A stretch of 64,000 nt of DNA, taken from contig VSJF01000009.1 of the NCBI GenBank assembly GCA_009739215.1, positions 806,001-870,000 of the forward strand, given 5' to 3'. Source of the stretch: Floccularia luteovirens. Taxonomy: Eukaryota > Basidiomycota > Agaricomycetes > Agaricales > Squamanitaceae. Of the stretch, positions 21,916 through 33,859 are shown in pieces. The position numbers and the translations under genes were made by a program. The notes under the pieces were generated by a model. That model made no database searches. It saw nothing but the letters and a program-made list of their open reading frames with translations, and was not told the origin of the DNA. Each line of letters starts with the position of its first letter. Within the stretch, counting starts at the first letter, position 1.

Positions 21916-22493
21916 TATTAGAAGTTGTTGTCATCATTTGCTAGTCTTGTCATAAGGGTGTCTGGGTTAGGGAATAGGTTTGTTGTCTGTCAGATTTCCC
22001 AGACACAGCAAAGAGAGATACTAATGCATAAGTATTTAACTGCCACTTATTGGGGCCTCAGTTACCACAGAAGACTAGTCAGGTATTTCAGACTAGACAA
22101 TGTTGCCCATGCCATTATATACAACAATTCTGCCATCCTAGACAGGGAAGGGAGTGGTTATTTAGTTGTTAACAAGGTAACAGAATAATTGCCTGTATTA
22201 GAGAGTACTCGAAACTAAGATCAAGCTGGAGCTTGTCTATAGTTTCATACTACTTAAATACAAATGTGCTACACTAATAATAAACAATTGCATGCTACAT
22301 GAATAAGCATCGAGTCAAGACCCAGTCATATAGAAGTACTACTAGTCATAAAGAAGTATGTACAAGTCATATAGAAGGTAATAAAGAGTCATACAATGAA
22401 ACATATGACAGGAGCGGGAAATAAGGCTAACATGTGTGATGCACATGTTCTAAAGTCCAGAGAGATAGCACATATCTGGATAAGGTCATAATA
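21916..22493 (-). repeat. LTR-F, 5' LTR of Gypsy-1
   Basis: It is 578 bp and reads from TATTAGAAG to CATAATA on the plus strand. The AAGATCAAGCTGG block is present. Just outside it, on the gag side, the primer-site equivalent reads CAGCTTAATCTT on the plus strand, one mismatch from the LTR block. Confidence 0.75.
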
Positions 22494-22536
22494 TAACTGA
22501 AATAGGTGTGTTACCATTTGGGGTGTTTAGGAAAGA

Positions 22537-22881
22537 TGTTAGAGTGTGAATAGTATGTATTCAGTTGGGGGGAAAGTATGCTACAGAGGCCTCCTTATAT
22601 ATAATACAGGAAGGCCTAGACTACTGTTCTAGACTACTCAGGGTAGTGCTTCTAGCTTACCCTGACAGCTTCTAGTCTACTTCTATTGCTATGATACCAG
22701 TGCTTCTAGACTACCCTGAGTGCTTCTAGTCTACCCTAAGTGCTTCTAGGCTACCCTGATAGAAGCACCTCTGGTATCTATATAAGACCACTGGTTTCCA
22801 ACCAGAACCCATTCTTCCTTTCCCTTCTATTCTACTACTATCTTATACTGTCTGTACATATAGCAGTAGACTATTGTAACA
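22537..22881 (-). mobile_element. Solo LTR-A, 345 bp
   Basis: It begins TGTTAGAGTGTG and ends ATTGTAACA, with a perfect duplication AAAGA / AAAGA. It lies inside LTR-F. Confidence 0.9.
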
Positions 22882-22910
22882 AAAGAGGCACTAAACTCAG
22901 CTAATTGCTA

Positions 22911-24938
22911 CATCAGCAAATCCTGTTACAATAGTCTACTGCTATATGTACAGACAGTATAAGATAGTAGTAGAATAGAAGGGAAAGGAAGAATGAGTTC
23001 TGGTTGGAAACCAGTGGTCTTATATAGATACCAGAGGTGCTTCTATCAGGGTTGCCTAGAAGCACTCAGGGTAGACTAGAAGCACTGGTATCATAGCAAC
23101 AGAAGTAGACTAGAAGCTGTCAGGGTAAGCTAGAAGCACTACCCTGAGCAGTCTAGAACAGTAGTCTAGGCCTTCCTGTATTATATATAAGGAGGCCTCT
23201 GTAGCATACTTTCCCCCCAACTGAATACACACTATTCACACTCCAACAAATCCTGAGTCTGCTATGGCTTACTATGGAGCACTTCATAGCACTATAGCAG
23301 CTGTAGCAGTGCTATAGCACTTCATAGATAGGCTGTAGTATGCTGTAGCAGTGTTGTAGCACTCCATAGATGGATTATGTAAGCAATCTATAATTGATAT
23401 AAGCTATGCAATACTATGGAGCTGCTACAGAGTACTATAGAGCACTATGGAGTGCTCTATAGCAAGCTATAGATAATATTTTTATTTGTATTTGTATTTA
23501 TTTATTTTATTTGTTTATTCATATTTATATATATTTATAATTATATTAATTACATAATGTAACACTATATATCACTACACAAAGATAAAAAAACATATAA
23601 AAAACATATAAAAATATAATAAAAACATATACAAAAATATAAAAAAACATGACAAAAACATATAAAAACATATAAAAACATAGAAAAAAAAATTAAAAAC
23701 ATAGGAAAACATCAAAATAAATATAGAAAAATATAAGAAAAATATAAGAAAACACAAGAAAAATATAGGAAAGAGAAAACTCAGACATATAACAGAAAAG
23801 AAAAGAAAGAATATATCAGCATTTGTACAACCCCTTCTATCACTACCAGACTCTGACAACTATAAAAATAAGAGAAGATGGTAGTTGAAGAAGAAGATGG
23901 AAGAGAAGCAAAAAGAAAATTTAAGTTTGAAGTATCCAGGGTAAATTTCCCACAGTCATATGACTCTGCTGTTGACAAAGATTGGACTCATACTTTTTTT
24001 TCCAAGTTCAATGCAAGTTCGACATTTTGCTTATATAATCCAGAAAGCAGAATAATGTAGAATTAGTAATTAATCACTGTAAACTTTGTAGAATAGCACG
24101 AGATTTTGCAGAATAAAGACATATAAAATTATGGACATAAAAAGATGTGCTTATTCACTTTCATACACGTTAAAGAGTAGCCAAAATGGTCCAGAATTCA
24201 GTGAGATATAATGAAAACATTATGAGTATGTTTTCTTATGATGTTTTCATGATATCTCACTCGAATCTGGACTGTTTTGGCTGTTCTTCAATGCGTTTGA
24301 AAGCGAATGAGCACATCTTTTTATATCCATAATTTTATATATCTTTATTCTGCAAAATCTCGTGCTATTCTACAAAGTTTACAAGTTAATCAAAAACTCA
24401 TTACACTATATGCTATAGGCTGCTATAAAAATTAGCCTGATATCTATGGCATACTACAGTGAACTATAGAAAATCCAACAATCTATGAGACACTACAGGC
24501 TACTACAGACTACTATGGAAATTAGCCTGATATCTATGGAAATACTACAGCTGCTATAGCCAACTATAGAAAATGTCAAAATCTATGGGTTACTACAAGC
24601 TACTACAGACTACTATGCAAATTAGTCTAATATCTATGAAATACTACAGCCTGCTATGGCCACTACAGAAAATTTAAAAATCTATGGGTTACTACAAGTC
24701 ACTATGAGCTGCTATAGAAACTAGCCTGATATCTATGGATTACTACAAACTACTATGGCCAACTATAAAAAAGGGCAAAATGCTACAGATCACTACAGAT
24801 CACTATGGGTCACTATGGGTCACTATGGAAAATGGCTGATATCTATGGATTACTACAGGTTACTATAGACTACTATATATTGCTATAGTGCTATGGCTTG
24901 CTATAGATTTTGTCAGACCAAAACAGAGTTTGCTAATA
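22911..24938. mobile_element. G element, copy 2 (about 1.7 kb without its nested LTR)
   Basis: It begins CATCAGCAAATCCTG and ends CAGAGTTTGCTAATA, flanked by TA / TA within the LTR-F sequence TTGCTAGTCAGAT, whose empty form is seen at 26637-27234. It has the same internal order as copy 1 but reversed: CTATGG-type array, A-rich AAAACATA tract (about 23580-23770), central palindrome (about 24080-24390), second array (about 24400-24900). Confidence 0.75.
22924..23248 (+). mobile_element. Solo LTR-A, 325 bp, inside G copy 2
   Basis: It begins TGTTACAATAG and ends CTCCAACA, with a perfect duplication AATCC / AATCC. It lies 13 bp from the end of the G element. Confidence 0.9.
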
Positions 24939-25131
24939 TAGTCAAATTTCTCTAGCATAATAGTGGGAGATACTACTACACAGGTTTTTAACTGCCACCT
25001 GTTGGGGCCTTGCTGAGGTCAATTATAGTAGAAGAACTCTCAGGCATTTTAGAGAGTATGGTGTTGCCTGTGCCATTATTTACAACTTGCTAGTCATCCT
25101 AGACTAGGGAGGGAGTTATTACTAGAGATAA

Positions 25132-25491
25132 TGTTACAATAGTCTACTCTTACATGTACAAACATACTAGGATAGAGAATAGTAAGAGGATAGAATAGTA
25201 TAGTATGTAATAGTAGACAGGAGGGGAAAGGAAGAATGGGTTCTGGTTGGAAACTAGTGGTCTTATATAGATACTAGAGGTGCTTCTATTAGGGTTGCCT
25301 AGAAGTACTTAGGGTAGACTAGAAGCACTGGTATCATAGCAACAGAAGTAGACTAGAAGCTGTCAGGGTAAGCTAGAAGCACTACTCTGAGCAGTCTAGA
25401 ACAGTAGTCTAGGCCTTCCTGTATTATATATAAGGAGGCCTCTATAGCATACTTTCCCCCCAAGTGAATACACTATATTTACACTCTAACA
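25132..25491 (+). mobile_element. Solo LTR-A, long variant, 360 bp
   Basis: It begins TGTTACAATAG and ends CTCTAACA, with a perfect duplication GATAA / GATAA inside LTR-F. Confidence 0.9.
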
Positions 25492-25824
25492 GATAACAGA
25501 GTAATGCCAAAGTAGCATTGGGGTACTCAAAACTAAGATCAAGCTAAGGCTTGACTATAGTTTTGCACTACTTAAATACAAATATAGAATAACTAATAAT
25601 AATCTACTGACTAAGTATTGCATGCTGTGTGAATAAGTACTAAGTCAAATACAAGTCATATTGAAGCTACTACTAGTCATTTAGAAGGTACAACAAGTCA
25701 TAAGAAGAACAGATAGAGTCATACAGATGAAACATACAACAGGAGCAGGAAACAAGGTGGAAATATGGCATACATATATACTAAAGTCTAGGGAGATATT
25801 GGTAGTCTGGATAAGGTCATAACA

Positions 25825-26043
25825 ACAGGTATGAGCCTCTATGGTGAATGTAAACCCCTGAGAAATTTGGCATAAGTATTGCCAAATGCATACACAATGA
25901 TCAACATTACAAAGTTCTGATAATCAATATCTTTCCAGGCCTTATCTGATATAAATTGTTTCTGTACCTAAGCAAAATCCAATCAAAGTGCTTCAACCAA
26001 TCATCTAGATCAATGTTTATAACAGATTTGAAAGCAACATACC
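25825..26043. other. Short unassigned spacer between two LTR-F copies
   Basis: This 219-bp stretch has no reading frame free of stops. Minus-strand translation is faintly gag-like, but no motif supports it. Confidence 0.25.
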
Positions 26044-26539
26044 TGTTATAACCTTATCTGGACTTACACTATCTCCCTAGACTTTAGTACATATATATAT
26101 CATGTTTCTACCTCATTTCTCTGTTTATCTCATATGTTTCATGTCTTGACTCTTATTCCCTTCTTATGACTTGTCATGCATTCTATATGACTAGTAGTAA
26201 CTTCTATATAACTTGTACTTGACTTAGTGCTTATTCATGCAGCATGCAATACTTAGTCAGTAGTATATTATTAATACTCACCTTTATGTATTTAAGTAGT
26301 GCAAAACTATAGGCAAGTCCTCAGCTTGATCTTAGTTTCGAGTACCAATCTACTTTGATTAAAACTCTGTTACTGTGTCCCAATCTCTCTCTCCTAGTCT
26401 AGGACAGCTAGAAGTTATATATAATAGCATGGGTGACATTGTCTCTCTAAAAGCCTGAGAGTTCTCTGCTGTAACTAACCTTAGCGAGGCCCCAATGAGT
26501 GGCAGTTAAAAACTCATATAGTAATATCTCCCACTATCA

Positions 26540-27497
26540 TATTGAGTAGCACCCTGTATCACACTAGTGAAGGGGACTGGTCTTACCTTTGTTGCTTACT
26601 TGTGCTTAGAGACTTATGCTAGTACTAACTACTATGTGTTACCATTTAGGGTTTAGATAGTCGTCCTGTACTGGTCTTGTCGTAGGTTTGTCCGGATTAG
26701 GGAACGGTTGGGTTTTTGCTAGTCAGATTTCCCTAGCGCGATGGTAGGTTACGCTACCACACAGGTTACAAACCACCTGTCAGGGTCTCTCTGAGGTCAG
26801 TTACAGAGGTGAGGACAGCCAGGTGTTTCAGGCTGTACAATGTCATCCGTGCCGTCGATCTTGCCGTCCTAGACAAGGGAGGGAGAGTCACTTAGTCGTT
26901 ACTGAGATAACAGAATAATTGCTCGTGTTAAGAGGTATTCGAAACTAAGATCAAGCTGAGGCTTGACTATAGTTTCGCGCTACTTAAATACAAGTATGCT
27001 ACTTCTAATAATAGCTGAATACGTGTCTGCTCAGTAAGCTACAAGTCAACGCGGAGTCATACAGAAGTATCTACAAGTCATTTAGAAGCAGACTCAAGTC
27101 ACTATGAGTTAATAGAAGTAGAATGCAAGTCAAATACAAAACGTGTATGAGAAATAAGTAAACAAGGCAAGAACGCGTTGTGCATGCGTTCTAAAGTCCA
27201 GGGAGATAGCGCATATCTGGATAAGGTCATAACACTATGAATATAATTTAACAAAGGACATAAGATCTAGTAGCTCTGCTTATATACATAATTGCTATTT
27301 GTACAGCTTTGTACAATGGTCCATGCATGTATACACTAACATATCATGTGACTATATATGGAACCTTATAGAAGGTTATGGAATGTTTGTGAGAGTTATA
27401 TGCCATAGAGTATATAAGTATGAGATACGTCATTAGTTACATGCTCCATCACATGATTGATTATGTAATCAGTCATGTGATTTTTGCTGTCGCAACA
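26540..27497 (-). mobile_element. LTR-E split by a young LTR-F
   Basis: The LTR-E parts are 26540-26636 (from TATTGAGTAGCACC) and 27240-27497 (to GCTGTCGCAACA), about 355 bp together. There is no target duplication, in line with the deletion of Gypsy sequence next to it. Confidence 0.7.
26637..27234 (-). mobile_element. Solo LTR-F, 598 bp, CpG-rich and apparently youngest of its family
   Basis: It begins TGTTACCATTTAGGG and ends GGTCATAACA, with a perfect duplication CTATG / CTATG. It contains about 24 CpG sites (for example GCCGTCGATCTTGCCGTCC) where sibling copies read CA or TG. It is uninterrupted and serves as the reference for the other LTR-F copies. Confidence 0.9.
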
Positions 27498-28263
27498 CAC
27501 TGCACATCACCTATAAACCAGACATCAAAATGTCTAACAACCCTAAAGAAATCAATGTCAGCAGACCCACACCATTTAATAGAAAGAAAAAATATGCACA
27601 ACTATTCTTACAAGATGTCCAGATTTATCTAGATATAAATGAAGAAATTTACAATAACAACAGGAAGAAGACATTATTCACACTTTCATTTATGAAAGAA
27701 GGAACCACTGCCACTTATCATACAAATATAATTGAAACCACTAATGGAAAATACAGTTTATGGTCCCAATTTAAGAAAGCATTCTTGGAAGTATTCCAAG
27801 CACAGAATGTAGCCATGCAAGCAAGAATCAATCTTGCAAACTTGCAAATGACCAGCAACAACATTACCAAGTATATTTCAGAATTTAAAATATTATCCTC
27901 ACAAGCAGAAATATACAAAGACATATTTCTCATAGATATATTCATGAGAGGACTAACTGATGAAATGGTTGAATAGTTCTATAAACTGGACAACTTCCTG
28001 ACCACTATGAAGCAAGTGTACTAATACACATTCCAATTTACAGACAGAATGCAATATATGAAAAACTTTCTATAGTCAAGGAAGAGACTCTTTGCAAGAC
28101 TAAGTTTATTCCCAACAAGAATGACCACAAGAGATCCCAACACAATGGAAATCAACTATATTAGCACTGAAGAACCCCTATTAGATATGAAAGAACTTGA
28201 AGAAATCAATAGAATATCATTTGAAGAATGAAATAGGCATTTCCTAAATGCGTTATGCTTCAT
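27498..28263 (+). pseudogene. Gypsy gag core and C-terminus
   Basis: A frame at 27530-27976 carries the gag core (KEINVSRPTPF, FLQDVQIYLDI, KKAFLEVFQAQN, ITKYISEFKIL, FMRGLTDEMVE) and ends at a TAG in place of a Cys codon. Further gag-like sequence with stops continues to the start of the zinc knuckle (LNALCFI), where a Tc1-like element is inserted. Confidence 0.8.
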
Positions 28264-29108
28264 ACAGTGGCAATCAAAAGTATTGCACAGCCACTGCAAA
28301 ACTGATCTAAATTAATCTACTGCTTGCAAAACATTATGTATTAAGTTAATTATATAGTCAGATTGTAGCTAGATAAGTCAAGAATATAATAGGAATGTGT
28401 AGAATATATAGTTCTACTTGTATCAATGAGAAAGTTTCATAGAATATAAAAAGTAATATGCAATTCTTTTGCTCATACCCCTATGACTGGAAAGATTAGC
28501 ATATTGTGAAAGAACTACTTGATGAAATCCTTACCAGTTTTCAGTATTTTGTATAGCTACTTTAAGCAATTACTAATGCAGTAATATAGTGGGGCATACT
28601 CTTATATAGAGTAGTCCAGTGCCTGATGTGGGAAGTTGTACCACTCTGTAGGATGTGACATGCGTCACATGTCACAGTCACATTAAGTTGTAGCAAACAG
28701 CAACTTTATTTGTAGACTTAATAATACCACAATATAAAACATTAATCATAACTACCTCATGTTCTAATAAACATTCCCTAATTATATTTAATACTCTCCA
28801 TTCAATTCCTATTCTATCTACTATACACTCCTTCTAAAGTGCAGTCCACAACTCCTCCCTATTTGTTGGTAATGGGTTATAAGCATGAACCAAGGAATCT
28901 AATTGGTCCTATATATGCTCAATGATGTTCATATCTGAGCTAGAGGGAGGCCATGGTAATTGTTTTATATTTTTCTGCTGACACCACTACTTGGCAATCT
29001 TGGATGTATGCTTAGAGTCATTGTCTTGCTGGAAAATAAGACCTTCCTTTCCTGTATGTTGGATCTTCAGATTCTTCAGAGTGCTGAAGAATTGTTTATC
29101 AAGGATAT
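28264..29108 (-). mobile_element. Tc1/mariner-like transposon relic
   Basis: The left end CAGTGGCAATCAAAAGTATT is a typical Tc1-type terminus following a TA. From 29108 leftward the minus strand encodes the second half of a DDE transposase: IFQQDNDSKHTSKIAK (catalytic Asp region), then WPPSSSDMNIIEHI and a stop in the region of the last catalytic acidic residue. The N-terminal half is missing because Copia LTR-A begins at 29109. It is not functional. Confidence 0.75.
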
Positions 29109-31048
29109 TATTACAATAGTCTACTGCTATATATATAGACAGTATAAGATAGTAGTAGAATAGAAGGGAAAGGAAGAATGGGTTCTGGTTGGAAACCAGT
29201 GGTCTTATATAGATACCAGAGATGCTTCTATCAGGGTTGCCTAGAAGCACTCAGGGTAGACTAGAAGCACTCAGGGTAGTCTAGAAGCACTGGTATCATA
29301 GCAACAGAAGTAGACTAGAAGCTGTTCAGGGTAAGCTAGAAGCACTACCCTGAGCAGTCTAGAACAGTAGTCTAGGCCTTCCTGTATCATATATAAGGAG
29401 GCCTCTGTAGTATACTTTCCCTCTAACTAAATACACACTATTCACTACTCTATCAGGATTATAGGCTCTCAGCTCTAACTGTGCCCTCTCTATTAACTCC
29501 TTGTCTTACTTGTCCACTATGCTTGCTCAACTACTATCTTCTTTACTCTCTAACTCTTTCCTACTTAGTTTATCTTTCTCCTTTGTACTCTGAGTTTTTG
29601 GGAAGCTAAACTTAGCCAGTCATTAGCTAGTTAGTCCATAGTAGTCAGTAAGGACAAAAGACCTCCCTCCCAGGGGGTCTCTTCAGTGAACTATTGGGTC
29701 TGTGTACTTCAGTGGGCCAGCCTTTAACCCATACAGCAATATCTCAGATAGTCATCCCTGTGAGCTGTGAGGTGGTACAACTGCACTATAGTTTAAAGGT
29801 GTTGACATACACTTACTGGTGGTGAAGAAGACTAAAGGACAACAATCCATTCCCCTCTCCTATCTCCTCCCTCACTTTTTTCACTTCCTTTCCTTTCCCT
29901 CATCCTTTAATTTCTTTTGGCTATCCTAGAACCCTACCTTTATCAAGGGCTTGATTGCATTCTAGTTGACTTGCATCTTTAATTCCTTTTACACATCCTC
30001 TCCCCCTTGCTGCATTTACCATAATCCACCATGTCTAAAGGACCAGATATTAAAAAACTGGGACTTGACAACTACAATCAATGGAGTGGAGAAATCCAAG
30101 CCTAGTTCAGGGCTCATTAGCTGTTGCACATTGTGTGTGGCATCAAAAAGAGACCTGAAGCCATGGAATCCTCTAAAGATTATGAGTTGCAAATACAAAG
30201 ACAGGATGAACTGGGACAGTAAAGCCCAGAAAGCAGCTGGATGGCTATATCTTAGTGTAGAGTCATCTCAGACTATGTATCTGATTGGGATAGAGGATGA
30301 CCCTGTTATAATATGAGAAAGCCTTAAAGTCTGTGTACCTCCAGCAAAAACCAGGTGCCAGATTCAATGCCTATGATGACTTGTTCAGTATCAGAAAAAC
30401 AGAGGACGAGTCCTTGCAGTCACTTGCAAATAAAATCACTGCAGCAATGCAGCAGATTAATAATCTGAGACCTAGGGACTTCACTCTGAAACAGCTGGAT
30501 AAGGAGTTGTTGTGTATGGCTATGATTAGGGCTCTTCCAGATCAGTATAGTAACTTTGTGTCAAATTTGATGCAAAGTGACAAACTGGATAGAGCTTCTA
30601 TCACCCTAGCATTCCACACTGAGGAAACTCAGAGGATAAGGAGATCTGCATCTCAAGTCTCAGAGATTGCAAACAAGGTCTCCACAGACAAGGGAAAACA
30701 GAAGCAATCTAGCTCTGCTACTACCACTTATCCTCCTTGTTACTTCTGTGGTAAACAAGGTCATTCCTTCAAAAGATGTTCTTTATTTTTAGCAAAACAG
30801 GCAGAGGCAAAGGCAGTCAATTCCCAGGAATCAGCAGAAAAGGCAAGTATCTTTTCACAAGTACAATTAGATAACCCACTTTCCCATCATGCTAACTATA
30901 ATTGGAATGTAGACTCAGGAGCCACATCCCACATAACTCCACATAAATACTGGCTCAGAGATTATAAATCCTGCCAGATCCCTATTAAATTAGCTGACAA
31001 CACTACTATATATTTTTCTGGTGTTGGAAGCATTTTATTCAGACCATT
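29109..31048 (+). mobile_element. Degraded Copia, family A: 5' LTR, leader and gag
   Basis: LTR-A lies at 29109-29455 (TATTACAATAG ... CTCTATCA), followed by a decayed primer site (GGATTATAGGCT), a leader similar to that at 16380-16952, and gag from 30031. It is cut by LTR-C at 31049 and inserted in the Tc1-like transposase. Confidence 0.8.
30031..31048 (+). pseudogene. Copia gag-protease fragment with stops and frameshifts
   Basis: It starts MSKGPDIKKLGLDNYN, like the intact element. It has a TAG in place of Trp near 30105, frame changes near 30210 and 30315, then a long clean frame (30333-31064) with the CCHC knuckle and a protease motif that reads DSGATSHIT. Most changes from the intact copy are C-to-T or G-to-A. 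It ends where LTR-C is inserted. Confidence 0.85.
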
Positions 31049-32893
31049 TGTTACAATACTCTAGTCCTACATACCCAGACACTACTACATAGATAATACA
31101 TAAAGATATAATAAGTAGAGTAGAAGTTATAGTAGTGAAGTGGGGGAAAGGAAGAATGGGGAGTGGCATTAGACCAGTGGGCTTATATATTGTACCAGGG
31201 ACACCTGGTACACAAACAAGGCCAAACTACTAGGTGGTCTGTGCACACTCTCCAAACATATATAAGGAGGCACTTCTGCCTACTTTTCCCCCCAACCAAA
31301 TATACACTGTTTTCACTCAAACAGGTTATGGGCCCTCAGCTCTGACTATGCTATTTATCACTTTCCTTATCCTGTCTTCATCTATCACCTATCACCTCTG
31401 ATACACCAGTAATTGCTCTCTTGCCCCTCTTTTCTTTTTGACTCTAAGTTTTGACTACTAATACTAGTCAGTCCATAGTAGTCAGTCCATAGTAGTTAGT
31501 AGGGACAAAAGACCATTCCCAGGTGGTCTCTTCAGTGAACTGTTGGGTCTGTGCACTTCAGTAGGCTAGATTTCATCCTACCTCCAAAATATTCTGATAG
31601 TCATTCCAGTGATTGGGGAGGAGTAACAACTACACAGAAGTTTAAAGATGTTGATTTGCACAGACTGGTAGTTGAAGAAGCCCCAGGACCTCATTATATT
31701 CCCCACCAACACTCTCTTTATTTTTTTTAATCACCTTTCCTAAACCTACCCTTTTCTTTTTCTCAGCAGTTACTGGAACCCTGCCTTTTTCAAGGACTTG
31801 GTTGCATTCTAGTTGACTTGCTTAGTTTGCATCTTTTACTCTCCTCTTTTCTGCCTATTTTTTCTATATCCCTTTATTGTCTCTTGCAATAGGAGGACCA
31901 GATATTCAAAAACTGGGACTTACCAACTATAATTAGTGGAGTGGAGAAATCCAAGCATGGCTCAGATCTGAATAGCTTTGGCATATTGTTAGTGGCCAAA
32001 AGTCTAGACCTGATGCCAAGGAGTCTTCCCCACATTATGAGTTGCAACTGCAGAGACAGGATGATTGGGATAATAAGATCCAGAAAGCTGCTGGATGGCT
32101 ATACCTCATAGTAGAGCCATCTCAGAGAGTGCATCTGCAAGGAAAAGAGCATGACCCTGTTGCCATTTGGGAAGCCTTAAGATCTGTGCACCTTTAGCAA
32201 AAGCCTGGTGCCAGATTTAATGCATATGATGACTTGTTCAGTATCAGAAAAACAGAGGAAGAGTCTTTGCAGTCACTTGCAAATAGGGTTGATGCAGTAA
32301 TGCAACAAATTTCAAATCTGAGACCTGAAAACTTCTCTCTACAATAGCTGGATGAGGAGTTGTTATGCATGGCTATGATTAGGGCTTTACCAGAAGAGTA
32401 CAGTCACTTTGTGTTATCTTTGATGCTTAGTGACAAACTTGACAAAGCCTCTATCACCCAGGCATTCCACACTGAGGAAACTCAGAGAATAAGGAGATCT
32501 GCACCTCAAGTCTCAGAGATTGCAAATAAAGTGGCTACCAATTACAAGGGCAAGCAGAAGCAGTCTAGCTCTGCCCTCACCACTTATCCTCCTTGTCTCT
32601 TTTGTAGCAAAATAGGGTCACTCTTTTAAGAGATGCAATCTATTTCTAGCTAAACAGGCAAAGGCAAAGACAGCAAATCCACAGGAATTAGCAGGAAAGG
32701 CAAGTATCTTTTCACAAGTATAATTAGATAATCCCCTTTCCCATCATACTAATTATGATTGGAATGCAGACTCAGGAGCCACATCTCACATGACTCCACA
32801 CAAGCATTGGCTTAGGAATTACAAACCCTATCATATACCCATTAGACTAGCTGATAACACCACTATTTACTCTTCTGGTGTTAGAAGCATCAC
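31049..32893 (+). mobile_element. Degraded Copia, family C: LTR-C, primer site, leader and gag
   Basis: LTR-C lies at 31049-31323 (TGTTACAATACTC ... CTCAAACA), the primer site GGTTATGGGCCC at 31324-31335, the leader to about 31890, then gag-like sequence with many stops (GPDIQKLGL, RFNAYDDLFSIRKTEEESLQSLANRV, MAMIRALPEEYSHFV) to the protease region. It breaks off at about 32893 at nearly the same gag position where family A was cut. Confidence 0.75.
31893..32893 (+). pseudogene. Copia-C gag-protease relic
   Basis: At least five in-frame TAG or TGA codons and frameshifts interrupt a Gag clearly homologous to the intact one. The Gag is about 70-80% similar by eye in the best stretch (32360-32629). 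The protease motif DSGATSHMT survives near 32770. Confidence 0.75.
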
Positions 32894-33859
32894 CTGTCAA
32901 TAAGCTATTGCCACAATTCACTTAAACAGTTATACTCATCTCATGCAGCAGCATGAATTAAATCAGAGGAATAGCCTCTACTTTATCAAACCCATGGCAC
33001 TATCATCCTTATCATCCCAAGACTATTGTAACAACATCATCATTTCTGAGACATTATCTGGGTCTTGGGGGGATGGGTGAGTTTAGACTCCAGAGATGAT
33101 CTGCCATAATTGGGCAGTTTGAAGGTATGTCTTTATCATGATCTTCCACTCAAACCAGCGAGCACCAGAGAAGACAAAGGATATAGCAGTGATAATAGCA
33201 GTGGTTGACATGTTGTTTTGTAAAGAGATTGTTGTTTTGAGTTGGTGTAAATGAGTGCAATCAGCATAATATTCTCAAGAGCAACCACAAGGGCACTATA
33301 ACATAAGGCATGCATGGAGTCATCAATTTGAGAACAAAGTTCACAACAATATCACTCAATAGAGTGGTTATATCTCAAAGCTCAACCAATGAAGGGAACA
33401 ATGAGAGAGACACTTCTCTAAGGATAAGAGCTTTAGTTCCAAGTCATCATTGTCAGCAATGAGCATGACACTGAGACTAGCACCAGAGCCCATAACCTAT
33501 TGAGCAGTGCTTTGTGTATTACACAGTGGAGAGGAACTGCCTTACCTTAGAGCTTACTTTGTGACTTAGAGACTAATACTGACTACTACCAATATAATTG
33601 AATAAGAGGTATAGTACAAAGTACAAGGTCCTTATATATAGATTTACTATATGTGCATATTTGTAAATAGTGGTCTGTGCTAGATAGTTTCATAAGTCAC
33701 ATGTTCCTTGTAGAATGTTGTAGAACATCAAAGAACATGCTTAGTCATAATGTATATGACATATAAAGCATATAATGAGTGAGTCACATAACTAGGTCAT
33801 ATGATATATCATGTTACATGAATCATGTGATTCTTCACATGATAGTTGCTATCACAACA
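32894..33859 (-). mobile_element. Copia (family E) 5' part: LTR-E, primer site, gag start
   Basis: LTR-E lies at 33498-33859 (TATTGAGCAG ... ATCACAACA). The sequence next to it on the minus strand is GGTTATGGGCTC (33486-33497), the initiator tRNA-Met site with one change. A leader follows, then a gag start on the minus strand (MSTTAII, then ARWFEWKIMIKTYLQTAQLWQIISG) with later stops. It ends abruptly at the Copia-C fragment. Confidence 0.7.

Larger units (their letters stand above)
20180..22493 (-). mobile_element. Gypsy-1, 5' part only (LTR, leader, gag), minus strand
   Basis: From right to left: 5' LTR-F (21916-22493), primer site just inside it, leader and gag N-terminus interrupted by a solo LTR-A (21456-21805) and an LTR-D (20778-21258), then the gag core (20672-20180), cut by the chimeric Copia. 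The segments align in order with Gypsy-3 at 57717-61486, which shows the insertions clearly. Confidence 0.75.
22509..25824 (-). mobile_element. Solo LTR-F broken into four pieces by nested insertions
   Basis: LTR-F pieces lie at 22509-22536, 22887-22910, 24941-25131 and 25497-25824. They align in order with the uninterrupted copy at 26637-27234. The insertions are LTR-A (22537-22881), a G element (22911-24938) that itself holds an LTR-A (22924-23248), and a further LTR-A (25132-25491). Confidence 0.75.
26044..28263 (+). mobile_element. Gypsy-2: truncated 5' LTR-F and gag, interrupted
   Basis: Left to right: LTR-F (26044-26539, from TGTTATAACC, cut before its end), LTR-E (26540-27497) with a young LTR-F inside it, gag (27498-28263), then a Tc1-like relic. 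The leader and gag N-terminus expected between LTR-F and 27498 are missing, so the LTR-E insertion was accompanied by a deletion. Confidence 0.7.
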
